Below are positions 51,002 through 63,300 of a stretch of DNA of 64,000 bases, piece after piece. Each line of letters begins with the position of its first letter. Position 1 is the first letter of the stretch. The DNA is taken from NCBI GenBank assembly GCA_965153455.1, contig OZ234498.1, forward strand, positions 2,170,001 through 2,234,000, read 5' to 3'. Below the pieces are notes generated by a model, which searched no databases, was not told the origin of the DNA, and saw nothing but the letters and a program-made list of their open reading frames with translations. This DNA comes from Sphagnum compactum (taxonomy: Eukaryota > Bryophyta > Sphagnopsida > Sphagnales). The position numbers and the translations under genes were made by a program.

Positions 51002-51134
51002 AACTGTGCGTAGCATAGTAGTAGTGGGTGCGCCTGTTTGCCGCGCAATTTGGGGTTCCAATTCGGGAACGGACCTAATTTTGGTCGGGAACCAGCCAGT
51101 TTCCGGACCCAAGATTTAGACTAAAAACCATTTT

Positions 51135-51720
51135 TTGGGGGGTTAACTTTTAAGGGCCTAAATTAAATTAAATTAAATTAATTTTGGTAGCTTGTCCTTT
51201 ACTTAAGGACCTAAATTTTAGTATGTTGTTGTTCACTTAAGGGCCTAACTTTTAGTACCTTGTCCTTAACTTAAGGACCTAAACCTTTGTACATTTTTGT
51301 AGTTAACTTTAAGGGCCTAAATTTGAGTACCTTTGTTGTTAACTTTAAGGGCCTATATTAATTTTTAGCAGCTTGTTGTTTATTTAAGGACCTAGATTTT
51401 AGTATGTTTTTGTTAACTTAAGGGCCTACATTTTAGTACCTTGTTCTTAACTTCAGGACCTAAACCTTAGTACATTGTTGTTAACCTAAGGGCCTAAAAC
51501 TAGTAGTTGTTAACTTAAGCATCTAAATTATTTGTTGTTACATTTAGCGCCTAAACTAGTAGTTGTTAACTTAAGCACCTAAATTAGTAGTTGTTAACGT
51601 AAGTGTCTACATTATTAGTTGTTAAATGCCTAAACTAGCTGTTGTTAACTTAAGTACCTAAATTAGTGGTTGTTACATTGTTACCTTAAGCGCCTAAACT
51701 AGTAGTTGTTGGTAGTTGTC
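51135..51720 (+). repeat. degenerate minisatellite with TTAAGGGCCTAAA-type core
   Basis: A core of the form TTAACTTAAG(G)RCCTAAA recurs roughly every 35-45 bases, about 15 times, joined by AGTA(C/T)..TTGTT-type linkers. The units drift along the array: early ones contain GGACC/GGGCC, later ones GCACC or GCGCC with ACTAGTAGTTG linkers. This looks like gradual turnover. No coding frame runs through it. Confidence 0.8.
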
Positions 51721-54700
51721 AAGGGCTACCTTCCACTTGTGTCTTTTTGGTTAAATAATTTTTTTAAAAGGCAATGGGCCATTTTGATTGGCCCATCACC
51801 AAAAAAAAGAAAACTGAAACTTGGGAGGCTCTTGAAAATAGGGGAAGGTGGAGGGCCTCCCCTTTGGCTCAGCTACATAAGTGAGAAGGGGAGAACTTTG
51901 GCCAAAGGAAATGGGATAAAGTGAGATGCTATGAACAACACCCTTGGGGAACACATTAAGAACTTGAAGAGCATAATGAGGAACCCATTGGAACATCATT
52001 GGGAATTAGCTGGGAACAGGATGAGAACACAATGGGAACACAAGAACAAAAAAATTCCACCCTAAACCCTAAACCCTCACACCCTTCCCCCTCCTCCCCT
52101 CCTATTCTATTCTACTTTTGGGCTTCCTTGTAGGCCTAGTGCTTTGGTTGAACAAGTGGCTCATGGAGTAATGAATGGCTTTTGTCCCATATGGCAAGTT
52201 CAAACTTCAAACTAGCAACAACACCTAAAATAAGAAAATGTATCATGAAGTCCCCCAAATATGAACTCACATTTTATAGCCAAAATGTTCCTCAAATTGT
52301 GGGACCCAATGAAATGGCCTTTCACCCTTATGCCAAGTTCAAACCATCAACAAGTTAAATTAAAATTAATTAATTAATTAATTAATTAAAAGGGAAATGT
52401 TCACTCAAGCTCTCAAAAAATTGAACCCACAAATACTTACACTTGTAATATAACAACACTTGAAATGTTGCTTAAAATGTCAAGCCAAATGAAAACTGCT
52501 GCATTGTTTTATAGTCTCTCCTCATCTCTCCCTCACAAAGGAGAGCCCATAAAGCTTTGCCATCTTTACATGGTATAATTCACCATTTGGTCTAAACAAA
52601 AAAATAAATAAATGAAAATTGGGTACTTGTTATAAGGTTTAAGAGATTAATGAATTGTAAATAGGTGTGAGCAATGATTTTTTTAATTAAAAAAAAACTC
52701 TTTTTCTTTTGGGTTATGTGGAGTTGTTTTTGGAGAGCTCTTAGAGGGTCTCCACTCTCCACCCATAGCACAAAGAAGGCCTCTACCCACAATTGCCAAT
52801 AAAGTATTTCAATCAAATTGTGCGAAATTGCCATTTTGACACTAGGTTGCACTAAAAAGAAATTACTACTTTTAGTTCACCAACCAATGGTATTGGTTGG
52901 CGTAGGTGGTGAGACTTAAATGATCTCTCAATTTATATTATTTGGCTTTTCATTAGAATAGGTGAGGTGCAGGTTTTTTTTTTTTAATGAACTCTTGCCA
53001 TTTTGTGAAAAATATTTTTCAAAAAAGAATATTTTGTCACAAGTTCCTTGGGGGGGGAAGGAGGGATTTGCCAAAAATCAACACAATTGTTTACCTTATG
53101 AAAGGGTGCTTAAGATTTTTTACATACTTATTCTGAATATTGCCAAATTTGGGTAATATAATTATGGATGGTCATCACTTGAGCAATATCATAAAATCAA
53201 AAAAAAAAAAAAAACATTCCCCTAGGAGGTGGAATAATTAAAATTGAGTCTTGAATATTGATACAAAGGGCATGACTAGAAGATGTTTTTAAATGATTTG
53301 CTCACTAGGTATAACCATATGCGCTAATTAAGAAAACACAAAAGTAAAACATGCTATTTTTCAAAACTAATTTACAATTTGACCCAAGAGATCAAGGATC
53401 AAGATCAATTTAGCTTTGATTTGAAGTTGTTGTTTATTTTTTGAATTTCTTCATATTTTCGAATTGCTTCATATTTGCATTCACATTCTAGAAATTATAA
53501 GACTTCATTTTGATTTTAGAATTCACATTTGGGTTTAAAATATATTTTATGAGTGTTATTTTGGCCATTGTGAGTGCCATCTTAAGGTGCATTTGAAGCC
53601 TAAGAAATCTTTAAGTCTATGAAGGTTAACTTTGAATTAAATCCTTCCTATCACATAAATACATTACACAACATTCACACACCATATAAAACATTTGAAG
53701 AATATAAAAAATGAAACTTACATGTTTTTGAGCTAGGATCACTCACATGTTTAAAGCTTGGTTTTTATGTGTGTTACATTTCTTGGAGAGTTCATCACAT
53801 GCACCATTTCATGGGGATTGCTAATTAAGAAAATGTACATTTGTTCTTGTGAATACATTCATGATCAAAATGATACATAAGTTTATTGTAATATAAATTC
53901 ATTACACAAAAGGTTTATCCTTAGGCGGACCACAAAGTAACAACATGAAATTATGGAAGGAAAAATATGAATTTGAATTCCACCCATAACCCCTTATATA
54001 TTTGAAAGGGGGAATGAATGAAATATCATCCCCATTCATTTGCAATTATTAAACATTCTCATTTATCAACTACAAGGCAATAATCTATGCCACATACTAT
54101 CCCTTTACAATCATCACCTTTCCTATGAATGACTCATTAAATTATTTGAAATCTTCTTTCCTAAGATCTAGTCAAGCTCACATAATTCATTACTCATTCA
54201 TTATTCTACCCCTAAACCATAGTGTTAATATTTACAATTCTTTTCCCCTAGACATTCATCTTAGTGTTACACACCCATGATCATCATGTTCCAATCTTTT
54301 TAAAGTGGGTGAAACTTCCAATCCACTTTAGGCACCACATGAGTTCAATATGACTTCACCATGCCATTAATGTGTGCTTGATTTTGGTTGAAACTTTTAC
54401 TAAACTTTTAAATTTGTAAAATTTGAGTCTCACAATTAACTTTTTAATCACATCCATGGATATATAGATCAAAGGTCTTATAAAGACCAATTATAATTAA
54501 AACATAAATAAAAAAAGGGTTAAAATTTCAGGGGTTAATGTTCAAACCACATAAATGGGGGTTTAATATTTTTCATCCAAAAAAGAATTTATAATAAAAG
54601 GGTTGATGTTCTTCTTACCCATTATTACAATTTCTTATCTTGTCTCTGCATTTTCAACTAGAGTGTTTTTTTCCCCCAAATTTGTGATGTTGTTCAAGTG

Positions 54701-57072
54701 GTGATCATCTCTAAGTATATTTAGCCAATTTTGGTGATAGTCAAAATATGCAAGTGGAAAATCTTAAGCCCTTTCATATTTTAAGCAATTGTGGCAATTT
54801 TTGCAATTCATTCTAGGAATGTTTCCACAAAAAAATGTAATTTGTGACAAGATATTCATTTAAAAAAATATCTTTTGCAAAATGGCAGAAATTTTCCACA
54901 ATTAAAAATAATTGTTTTCTTGCCATTCCATCTATAAAAAAATTTATTAACAATTGTAAAAAATTTTGAACTATAAATTTTGGATGAAGTAAAAAATTAA
55001 ATTTGGCAAATTCATTAAAAATTGTTTTGGGCTTAAAATATGCACATATTTTAAGGCCTTGGAAAAGCCCTTCAAAAGCACAATACATAATACATGATTG
55101 TTATTCATTATGTTTGATTGGCCAATGATTTGATTTGCTCAATTGTGAGATTTAAATTATCTTTGAATTTGTATTATCTAATTTTTTTTGTTTATGTGTA
55201 GGGGAAGGGAAGACATTTTATTTATATTTTGGATGTGACAAATCCTAATTGGAGCCCAAATTGACGATTTGGGTGAAGATGCTCTAAGGTTGACAAGAAA
55301 ATGTGAATGTGGAAAACACACATTTGAAGAGGTCCTCAAGAAACACCCATCCACCATTGGGTTGAAACAAGATTTTGGCTAGGCTATCAAGGATGTGTTA
55401 ACTAATGTTGGCTAATTCTTGGTTTTTACAAGAACTATTAGGTCCAAACATATTTTTATGGTAAGATGGAAGACCCTTTGGTTCAAGGTCGAAGAAATAT
55501 TTTTAAAACTTAGAAACCATCAATTTGGGGGTCAAGTTCAATTCTTATGAAACTTGTTCAATGTGGGGTTGGTTTTCAATCACTATTCCGGACAATTTTG
55601 AAGCTAGTTTTGAAGCCTATTTGGGTTTTTCATTTCTTGTCTATTTTGTGAAATTTAAACAACTATGGGTGCACCAAGCAAAGCTCTACATAATATCCTT
55701 GAATTCTAAAAACAAAAGAACAATGTCCAAAGATTTTAAGGTCTTCAATACACTAAGTGTTTTGTTACTAGCTTACCTACTTTATACAACAAAGAAAAAG
55801 GAGTTGGAAGGTCTTTTAAATGTAAAGAAGGCATGGGAAACAAAAGATTTTATCATGTATTCTCTTCCCATCCATCCATTACTCTAACCTATATAACTAG
55901 ACGAACTTGGAGATAAATTCAAAGATTTTTATTTGGGACTCTTCAAGTTTTGATGAAACAATGAAAGAGGTTCATCATTAAACCCAAAAACAAAAAAACC
56001 ATGATTTGGGTGGAATTGTAACCCATCCAATAAAGCTCTTAAGATTGGGACCCCATCAATTGGACCTTAAGGCCCTTGGGTTAGGTTTAAAGTTGGGTCT
56101 AATGATCTTAACATTTTTCGAATTAGATTTAAATCTAGGTCTTGAGACTTGGGGCTTGTCCCACGTAGACTTGTTGGGGCGAGAAATGTGATGAGTCCCA
56201 AATGATCTAAATTAAAGTAACATTTTTTTTGAAATTGGCCAATATCAGTGTTAAGCAAATGAACTTCCACTAATAACAACAAGAGATTGGACTTGTATAA
56301 CCATTGAAAGACATACCAAGATTAAAATACATTTGCATCATCCTTATGATTTGCATATGTTTTTAGAAAATCATATTAACTTAAACTTTTAGTTAGAGAG
56401 ATCAATCATTACATTTGCATCACCTTCATGATATTCATATGCTTATAGAAGATCATATGGACTTAGATTTTTTGTCAAAGAAATCAATCACTAAAGCCAA
56501 GTTATCCTAACTAAGTGCTAACCATCCATTTGAATTATACTAACGAGTTCAATAGCTCCTAATAGCATACATAACTACATAATCAATACTATCCTATTGA
56601 TAATAAAAACTAATCAAAAGGTAAATCTTGTGTAATTAATTATTCTTTGCAAATAGTCTAACCAAATTAATAACATAATGATTAGCTTAAATATTCATAT
56701 TTGTTTATTGTTCCTTACATCTTAAATATAGAACATGAAAAAACATATTATCATGTAAAACCACATGGATTTTATGAAAGTTCCCTCAATAACCATTCAT
56801 GTTTTGCCATGTCATCTTGACTAGCTAACCCATCATTTTTTAAATAGTCAATTGGATGAATGTTGGTCATTTCATCATGAATTTACCTAGACCTTGCATG
56901 GGTTACTTGTCTTATGCACAAAAAATGTGAAGATTGGAACTAACATGGTCCATTTGCATCAAAACACATCACTCATCAAATTTTATATCAACAATGATAA
57001 TTGGTTTTCAACATTTGTTTTAAACTAGGAATCAATCTTGATCGAACTTAGCTTAAAAACTAAATGGGACAT
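51721..57072. other. AT-rich intergenic DNA
   Basis: No recognised gene. Features include CCCTAAACCCTAAACCCTC at about 52060-52078, (TTAA)n near 52364-52390, a poly-A near 53198-53214, and related sequence blocks at 52880-53050, 54830-54900 and 55110-55190. An open frame at 55525-55887 (120 codons) has no family I recognise and shows the low-complexity composition of its surroundings. Confidence 0.45.
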
Positions 57073-57848
57073 TATCACAACCCTAATTTTTGGCTTGTAA
57101 ACAACCTTTGAAAAAGTTAAGGAAATGTTTTTTTTGAAATGATCAAGTTAAGCTAAAGGTTGAATAAAAAATTGACTGCAAGTTTAAAACATGAGATGAA
57201 CCAAGGGGGTTGATATTTTGGAAATCAAATGGAAAAAACTGCCAAGGTCCTAAGTTGAATTCTCATCTGAGAATTGAATCCTAAATGTTCAAATGAGGTT
57301 TGAATTAAGATTATTCTTGTTTGAGTTAAAAGATTTTAAAATAATTGAAGAACTATTGAAAAGAGTTACAATAAGATGAACTTGCATGCCTAAAATATTT
57401 TTAAATATCTAATTTATGAAAAGGTTTCCAAGAAGTTGTCTAATTGTTTCCAAATTTGTAAAGGGCCATCACTTGGCATCAAAGCTTGCAAATGTTCATA
57501 ACTTGTGTTACAAATACCTAGTTTGAGTATATGACCTCACTTTATTGTCTTATTCCTTCTGAACTTTCCAATGTAAAGAAGACCCACTTTGAACAAGGTT
57601 TGATTCACATAAATTTTGATTTAAAAATTCAAAATATCACAAAATTTTTAACTTCCAAAGTTGGACTTCAACGTGGGAGTGTTTCCCTAAACTTTAATTC
57701 CCACACATTTTTACTTCATGTGAGAATGTGTTTGCATTCTTTTTCACTCACTCCATGTTTTAGTCCCTTACCTTTTCTTTTGTCTTAGGAAGGATACTTT
57801 GTTGTCCATATTGGGAATTGGTCATGCACCAAAGTTATGGTTGTGACA
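57073..57848 (-). mobile_element. Gypsy-like LTR, solo or truncated element
   Basis: On the minus strand, a polypurine tract TTGGGGGAGAA (just right of 57848) is followed by TGTCACAACCATAAC, and the 776-base block ends GGGTTGTGATA at 57073. The short inverted ends and adjacent PPT identify a 3' LTR of a minus-strand Ty3/Gypsy-type element. The first bases TGTCACAACC match those of the plus-strand LTR at 3820. No pol domain was found to its right, so the interior is lost or beyond recognition. Confidence 0.55.
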
Positions 57849-60362
57849 TTCTCCCCCAATGACAAAATTCATAAACTAAATTTTTTCCCTCCCATAACAT
57901 GTGGATAAATGTAAAGTTAAAATTTTAAATTAAAAAAATAAAGATCTATTATGCAAATCTATTGTAAAATTTAATTATATAATTAAAACATAAATTTTGT
58001 GCAATGACTGCATTACACACATCATTTTCCAATGTCAATTCCTTACTTTTATGCTTTTGGAAAAGGAATCGGGTGTGGTTCATTTTATTGTGGATTTATC
58101 CTATCTAGTTTTGACATAATTCAAAATGGACAATTGTGCAAATGGGATAACAGGAACCACATTGGCCATTTTGAATGAATGTTTATTTATGGAAATATTT
58201 TAAAAAAATTTGACCTAAAAAGATGCTACATCATACTGTAATGTAATTTACATTTAAATAATCTTCCAAAAAAAAGAGTCTTTATAATGCTTAAAAATAT
58301 TCGTTTTGGGCCAATAATGTTTTTGAACGACTTAAAACATTTATACAAATTTTGACCCAATATCATCAAAGCCAAAACATTTGTAACAATTGGTTTAACT
58401 CTTATTAGTGCGTTTGCACCCAAATAGTTACTCTCTTTATGTTAGTAGCCTTGTCTTTCATTGTATGTTTTGTAATTGTCATGTGGCATCTAATCTACCA
58501 CCATACAACTAGGAATATGACAATGATCAAGTAGCCACCAAAAGAAAATTTTCCTTCGAAAGGTCAAATGTTTCACTTTTATAGACGATGACATAATAAA
58601 TTGCTTCTTCCACATATGCATGCATAAAAGCCAAACTCTAATCATCCATGGAGCTTGACATCAAAAGACTGCCTACGACTTCAACCATTTTGAAATCATT
58701 AATCATCCATGAAGCTTGACATCAAAAGACCGACTACGATTCCAACTACTTTGAAATCATGTAAGAAATTAAGCATGTATATTAAATACTTAACCTCCAA
58801 ATCAAGAAAAGTTGAATAACAAAACATTACGTTCATATTGCACAACAACTAACACATGAGCTTTTACAAGCACCACAAATGCTCCATAACCAAAAAATTG
58901 GCCATTATCACTAGCTATAATTTTATACCACAGGTCATGACCTTTGGGTAACAGGAATATTCTTATGCCCAAAGGTCATGGAGTCCAAAGATACTATTAA
59001 AAAATTAAATCCACCCATTCCTAGCAACTTAAAAAATATCATTTCAACCTGGAATTTCTGGGAAGGGAAACCTAAACCTAAAATTGGAGCATCCATGGCA
59101 TTCAGTAGGGGGGAACTGACAGACAATTAACAGAAGGAATCACACATTCCAAGAGGAAAAAGAAAAGGTTTGGGTTTTAGGGTTATTTATTTATTTATTT
59201 AAAAAGAAAAAAGAAAAGAGGGACATATAGAAACCAGAGCATAATATGGTGGGATGTGACCAAATATATCTAGGGCTAAAAAATAGATGCAAGGTGACAG
59301 CACTAAGTTTAGGTGTCACCAAGTACCAACAACTCAGCTCTTGCCTGGTCTCACTTCACAACCTGCCAACAAAAGCCAAATCCTTGAGAGCATGATTCAA
59401 GCCTCTTGAAACACCAACTTATTCAAGTCTAATAAAATGAGCTACCAACCCAAGTTTAGAAAGGAAAATAATGCAAAGACTAAGAAAGAATCCACATAAA
59501 AGCATAGTTCTCTCTAATTCTATTCATGGAAATAGTGTGAGTGAGTGAGTGAGTGTGAGTTTCCCTTGGACTTTTTTTGAGTGGTGCAGCAGAACCCAAA
59601 AAACTGGGGAGCTAGATTTTTTAAGTAAGCAACCTACCTACAGTTTTATTTAGAAAAAACAAACAAAAGATTTAGAATTCCACCAAATGGGTATCCCAAA
59701 TTAAAACTGGGTTGGACTTTTTTACAAAAGTGAGCACCAGTTTTGGCTGATTTTTTTTCCAGGTTTTGATCAAGTTGACAGAACTTGAAACCAAACTCAA
59801 AGAAAACCCAAAGTTTGTAATCCCAAAAAAAATAACCATTTCCCATTTTCATGTATCAATACTTTGCAGAAAATGAAAGACTGCAAAGATTCAACTTCAA
59901 TTACTCACATGGGTGTGTACCTAGTATGCTAAGACAGAGCCTTCAAAGTTTAGGGTTTAGGGTTTTTAATGAACCCTGATCTTAGGGTTAAACATGAGAA
60001 TCCTGTTTCAGTTATCTGCTTGGAGTTTCAAGCTTGGAGTTCAAGATGAAGAAGAAAGAAAGGTCCAGCAGTAGTAGTAGTAGTTTTAGTTCCTTCCTAA
60101 TAATCACAAGGATCATCAGGGTATCCCACACTCTGAAAAACTTTCGAATGGCACTTTCATCCAATACTGTACAGCTAGCTCAAGGGCAAAGAATTTTTTT
60201 TTTTCACCAGGACTTTCTGCCCAAAGAATTAAAGAATCATTAGTCCAAAGGAAAGATGGACCATTTGTCCTGCATATTTTCCCTCTAAACCCTAATTAGT
60301 TTTGGTCTACTAATTAACCCACTAGTTTACTCATAATACAATAGTGTATATATAACTACTCA
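57849..60362. other. AT-rich intergenic DNA, 3' flank of COBL copy 2
   Basis: No gene is supported. It includes a 61-base tandem duplication at 58640-58760, telomere-like GTTTAGGGTTTAGGGTTTTT near 59948 and an AGTAGTAGTAG run near 60070. From about 60160 the sequence shares motifs with the 3' flank of COBL copy 1 (TACAGCT..CTCAAGGGCA, TAGTCCAAAGGA). Confidence 0.5.
58640..58760 (+). repeat. 61-base tandem duplication
   Basis: AATCATCCATG(G/A)AGCTTGACA begins at 58640 and again at 58701. The copies differ at a handful of sites. Confidence 0.85.
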
Positions 60363-63300
60363 TTACAAAATCCCAAAGGGCCCAAGAGTAAACAAACCGA
60401 GCACCAATAACAGGGCACCCAAAGTCGTTGGTGTGGAGTGCCAAGCGATGCTCGTAGGATAAATGTCGGGTAGGGCACATTCTTCTCCATTGAACCAAAC
60501 CTTAGTTGGAAATCCATCTCCAAGGGGAACCTCGATCCCTGGAGTTGGGAGCTTGGTGAACGAGAAAACTGACTGTAGCTTTCCCGCACTAAAATTTTGG
60601 GCAGCGACCAAATAGTTGAGTCCTGGCAAACCCTCCACCAAAATGGTGTTATTCATCTCTGGGAAGGTTGTGGCATTGAATGAGTATGCTTGTTGGAAAC
60701 CTGCAAATGCCTTGTCGAGTTCAACTGCAGCAAACCAGTTTGGGTATGTTTGGTTGGACCAATCAAAGAGTGTCATTCGGGCACTCCAGCCATTGGCAAA
60801 ATTTGAAGCAATATGCCAGTTGATGCTTACTCCGCAGTAGTCTTGGCAAGGTAGTGGATTTGGCACCAATTCGTGTTGGAGAGCTGCCCAGGCTAAAATT
60901 TGGTTCGTCCGATTCTCTGGAGCCAGTGTTAGGGCTGAGTATGGGAGAAAGAGACCAGGGCTAGTGGCATTGCATGCAGGTTTGGGATTCTTCGGACACC
61001 CACATGCACATGTTGGACACGGGACGATTGAGTCATTGTAATATCCAGAGAATGAAACACAACATTTTGGTACCTGCGGTGTGGTAGTGATGTTGCATGT
61101 GACCTGCAAATAACATGCAACAGTAGACAACATTTCAGTGAAATTATTAATACTCTGACCTAATTTGTCTTTGTTACCTGTTTGCTAATACATCACAAAG
61201 CATTAGAGTTATCGATAAAGTCTCGCGATTAGCGGGTGAGAACAGCCAGTTTCGGCATAATCAGGCATCAAACATGTAACTGAGAATGAAAATTTTACAA
61301 AGCAAAATAATTGGGACCCAAACTAGTTTTTCCACCAATTTTGGTGGTAAACTGAGTTTCATACTGTCTTTCCTTTTTCCTGAGCGCCTCCACGGCTGCT
61401 ACATACATTTTCACTGCTCCTACCACCAGTACAACTATTAGAATTAGTCTCGAACCTTGTGCATTAAATGCTGAGTTTCAGCCTTTCATACTGGGATCTA
61501 ATAAAATTTCCTTAGTTTGCTGATAGCACTGAAAGAGGGGATAGGGGGTGAAAGCAGGCCCAAAGGCAGGGTGACTTTACGGATAACTCTATTATCTACT
61601 GTGAATTTTGGCAACTTGAAAAGAGAACAGGATTTACAGATAAATTTTTTTACCTGCCATGTCTTCACAGCTGAGGTTGAGTGCAGAATGCCTGAAGGGT
61701 CAGGAAACACAGAAGGGGTGATCAACCGGGGCAGCCCGCATGTATACAACCCCTCCCCAATCTTCCAATTGGTAGGTGGAACCAGATGAATGATGGCTGT
61801 ATTTGGTGGGAGTTTAAACACATTGAGGGTGAAAGCTGACTTAGATTGTGAGGGATCGATTGTGGCAGGCAAGAGGGTGCCATTCCGACAACAGTATTGT
61901 ACCTGCCCATTACTGCTATTGAACTGGTTAGATGGAAGATCTACAATGATCGGTTTTGGGCTGCAGCTTTCAACCAGGTTGAGGTTTGGGCTACTCGTGT
62001 ATGTCACTGCAGCTGGTCCATCCAAGCATGCATCGATATCCGCTTCAGTTGTTTGAGCTCCTTGCATGACACTTATGAACTCGCCTTCTTGCCAATCCCA
62101 ACTTAGGTTCCAATGGTCTAATCGGGCAAGGGGGCTGTCATTTGTAATTGTCACCTACATGTACATGATGAGACCAATCAACAATTTAGCTGAATTCTTC
62201 CCATAATAATAATCAAACCCTAGAATTGGTTCAAGAATGAAACATCAAGTTGGAGTTCAAAAGAAATAGTTCCTTAGTGAACAAGAGTGTGTGCACACCA
62301 GTGCCCAGTAGTTCCCCTCGTATGCTTGGGTGATATCATATGTAATGGTCAGGTTGCCTGTCTCCGATGGCAAGTAATTGTCATCACCATTGATACTAAT
62401 ATTTGTGTTTTTCTCTGCACAGCAGGTGTGCATTGTAGTATCTGAAATCAATACAAAGCCTCAAGTTAGCTCAACACAGCAAAACTTCACAACAATTTTG
62501 CATACTTCACATTGTTTTAGCCTACTAGAGTACAGCATTGTTTGGTCTGGTATATAAGCACCTGGTATCACCCTAAGACCTTACCAGACTAGTAGAGGCA
62601 ATGGGCAAGGGCATGACCATTCCATAGTACACAAAATGAGAGATGATGCTCATGGCCCCCCCCCACACATGAGAAATTGAAAGAACATTAAGGTCTGGGG
62701 TGGCAGACTACGTCGTTTTTCTTGACCACATTATGTGACATAACCTTCTAATGATGATCATACACTCGTAATAATAGTGACCAAAATGTGTCTTTTGAAC
62801 ATGAAATTTAGTGACCAAAATGTGTCTGTTGAACATGAAATTTTTTAAAGGTGTTGAGTCAAAGTCACCCCCCAGATTTAATGTCATGGAACAGCATCAT
62901 TCTTGCCCATTATATTGTGCGTGTTGCCTAGTTCATGTCATAACAGGCTCACTGGTGCCTTACCCCAACATAATGGGCAAGAGTTTGACCACTCTATCCA
63001 CTAAGTTGAGTAAGGTGCCAATGAGCTCATTATTATGTTGGGTGCATTGCCTAGTTTGCCTAATGGGCTCGCTAGTGCCTTTTAACCTAAAACATAATGG
63101 GCAAGGTGTGACCATTCCATAGTACAAAAAGAGAGATGATCTTGATTGGAAAAAGGGGGGTTTTTGGAGTTAGCTGACATATAGATACATACTTCCATAT
63201 AACTTTGCAATGCCGCACTTATAGCCATCATTGGTGATATTGATGCTTGCAGGCATTGGCCACTTCGGTGGTGCAACACCAAATTCAGTCCCTGTCAGCT

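Noticed and set aside
55525-55887. 120-codon plus-strand open frame
   Set aside because: It has no recognisable family, no splice partners and surroundings of decayed AT-rich repeats; it is most likely chance or transposon remnant.
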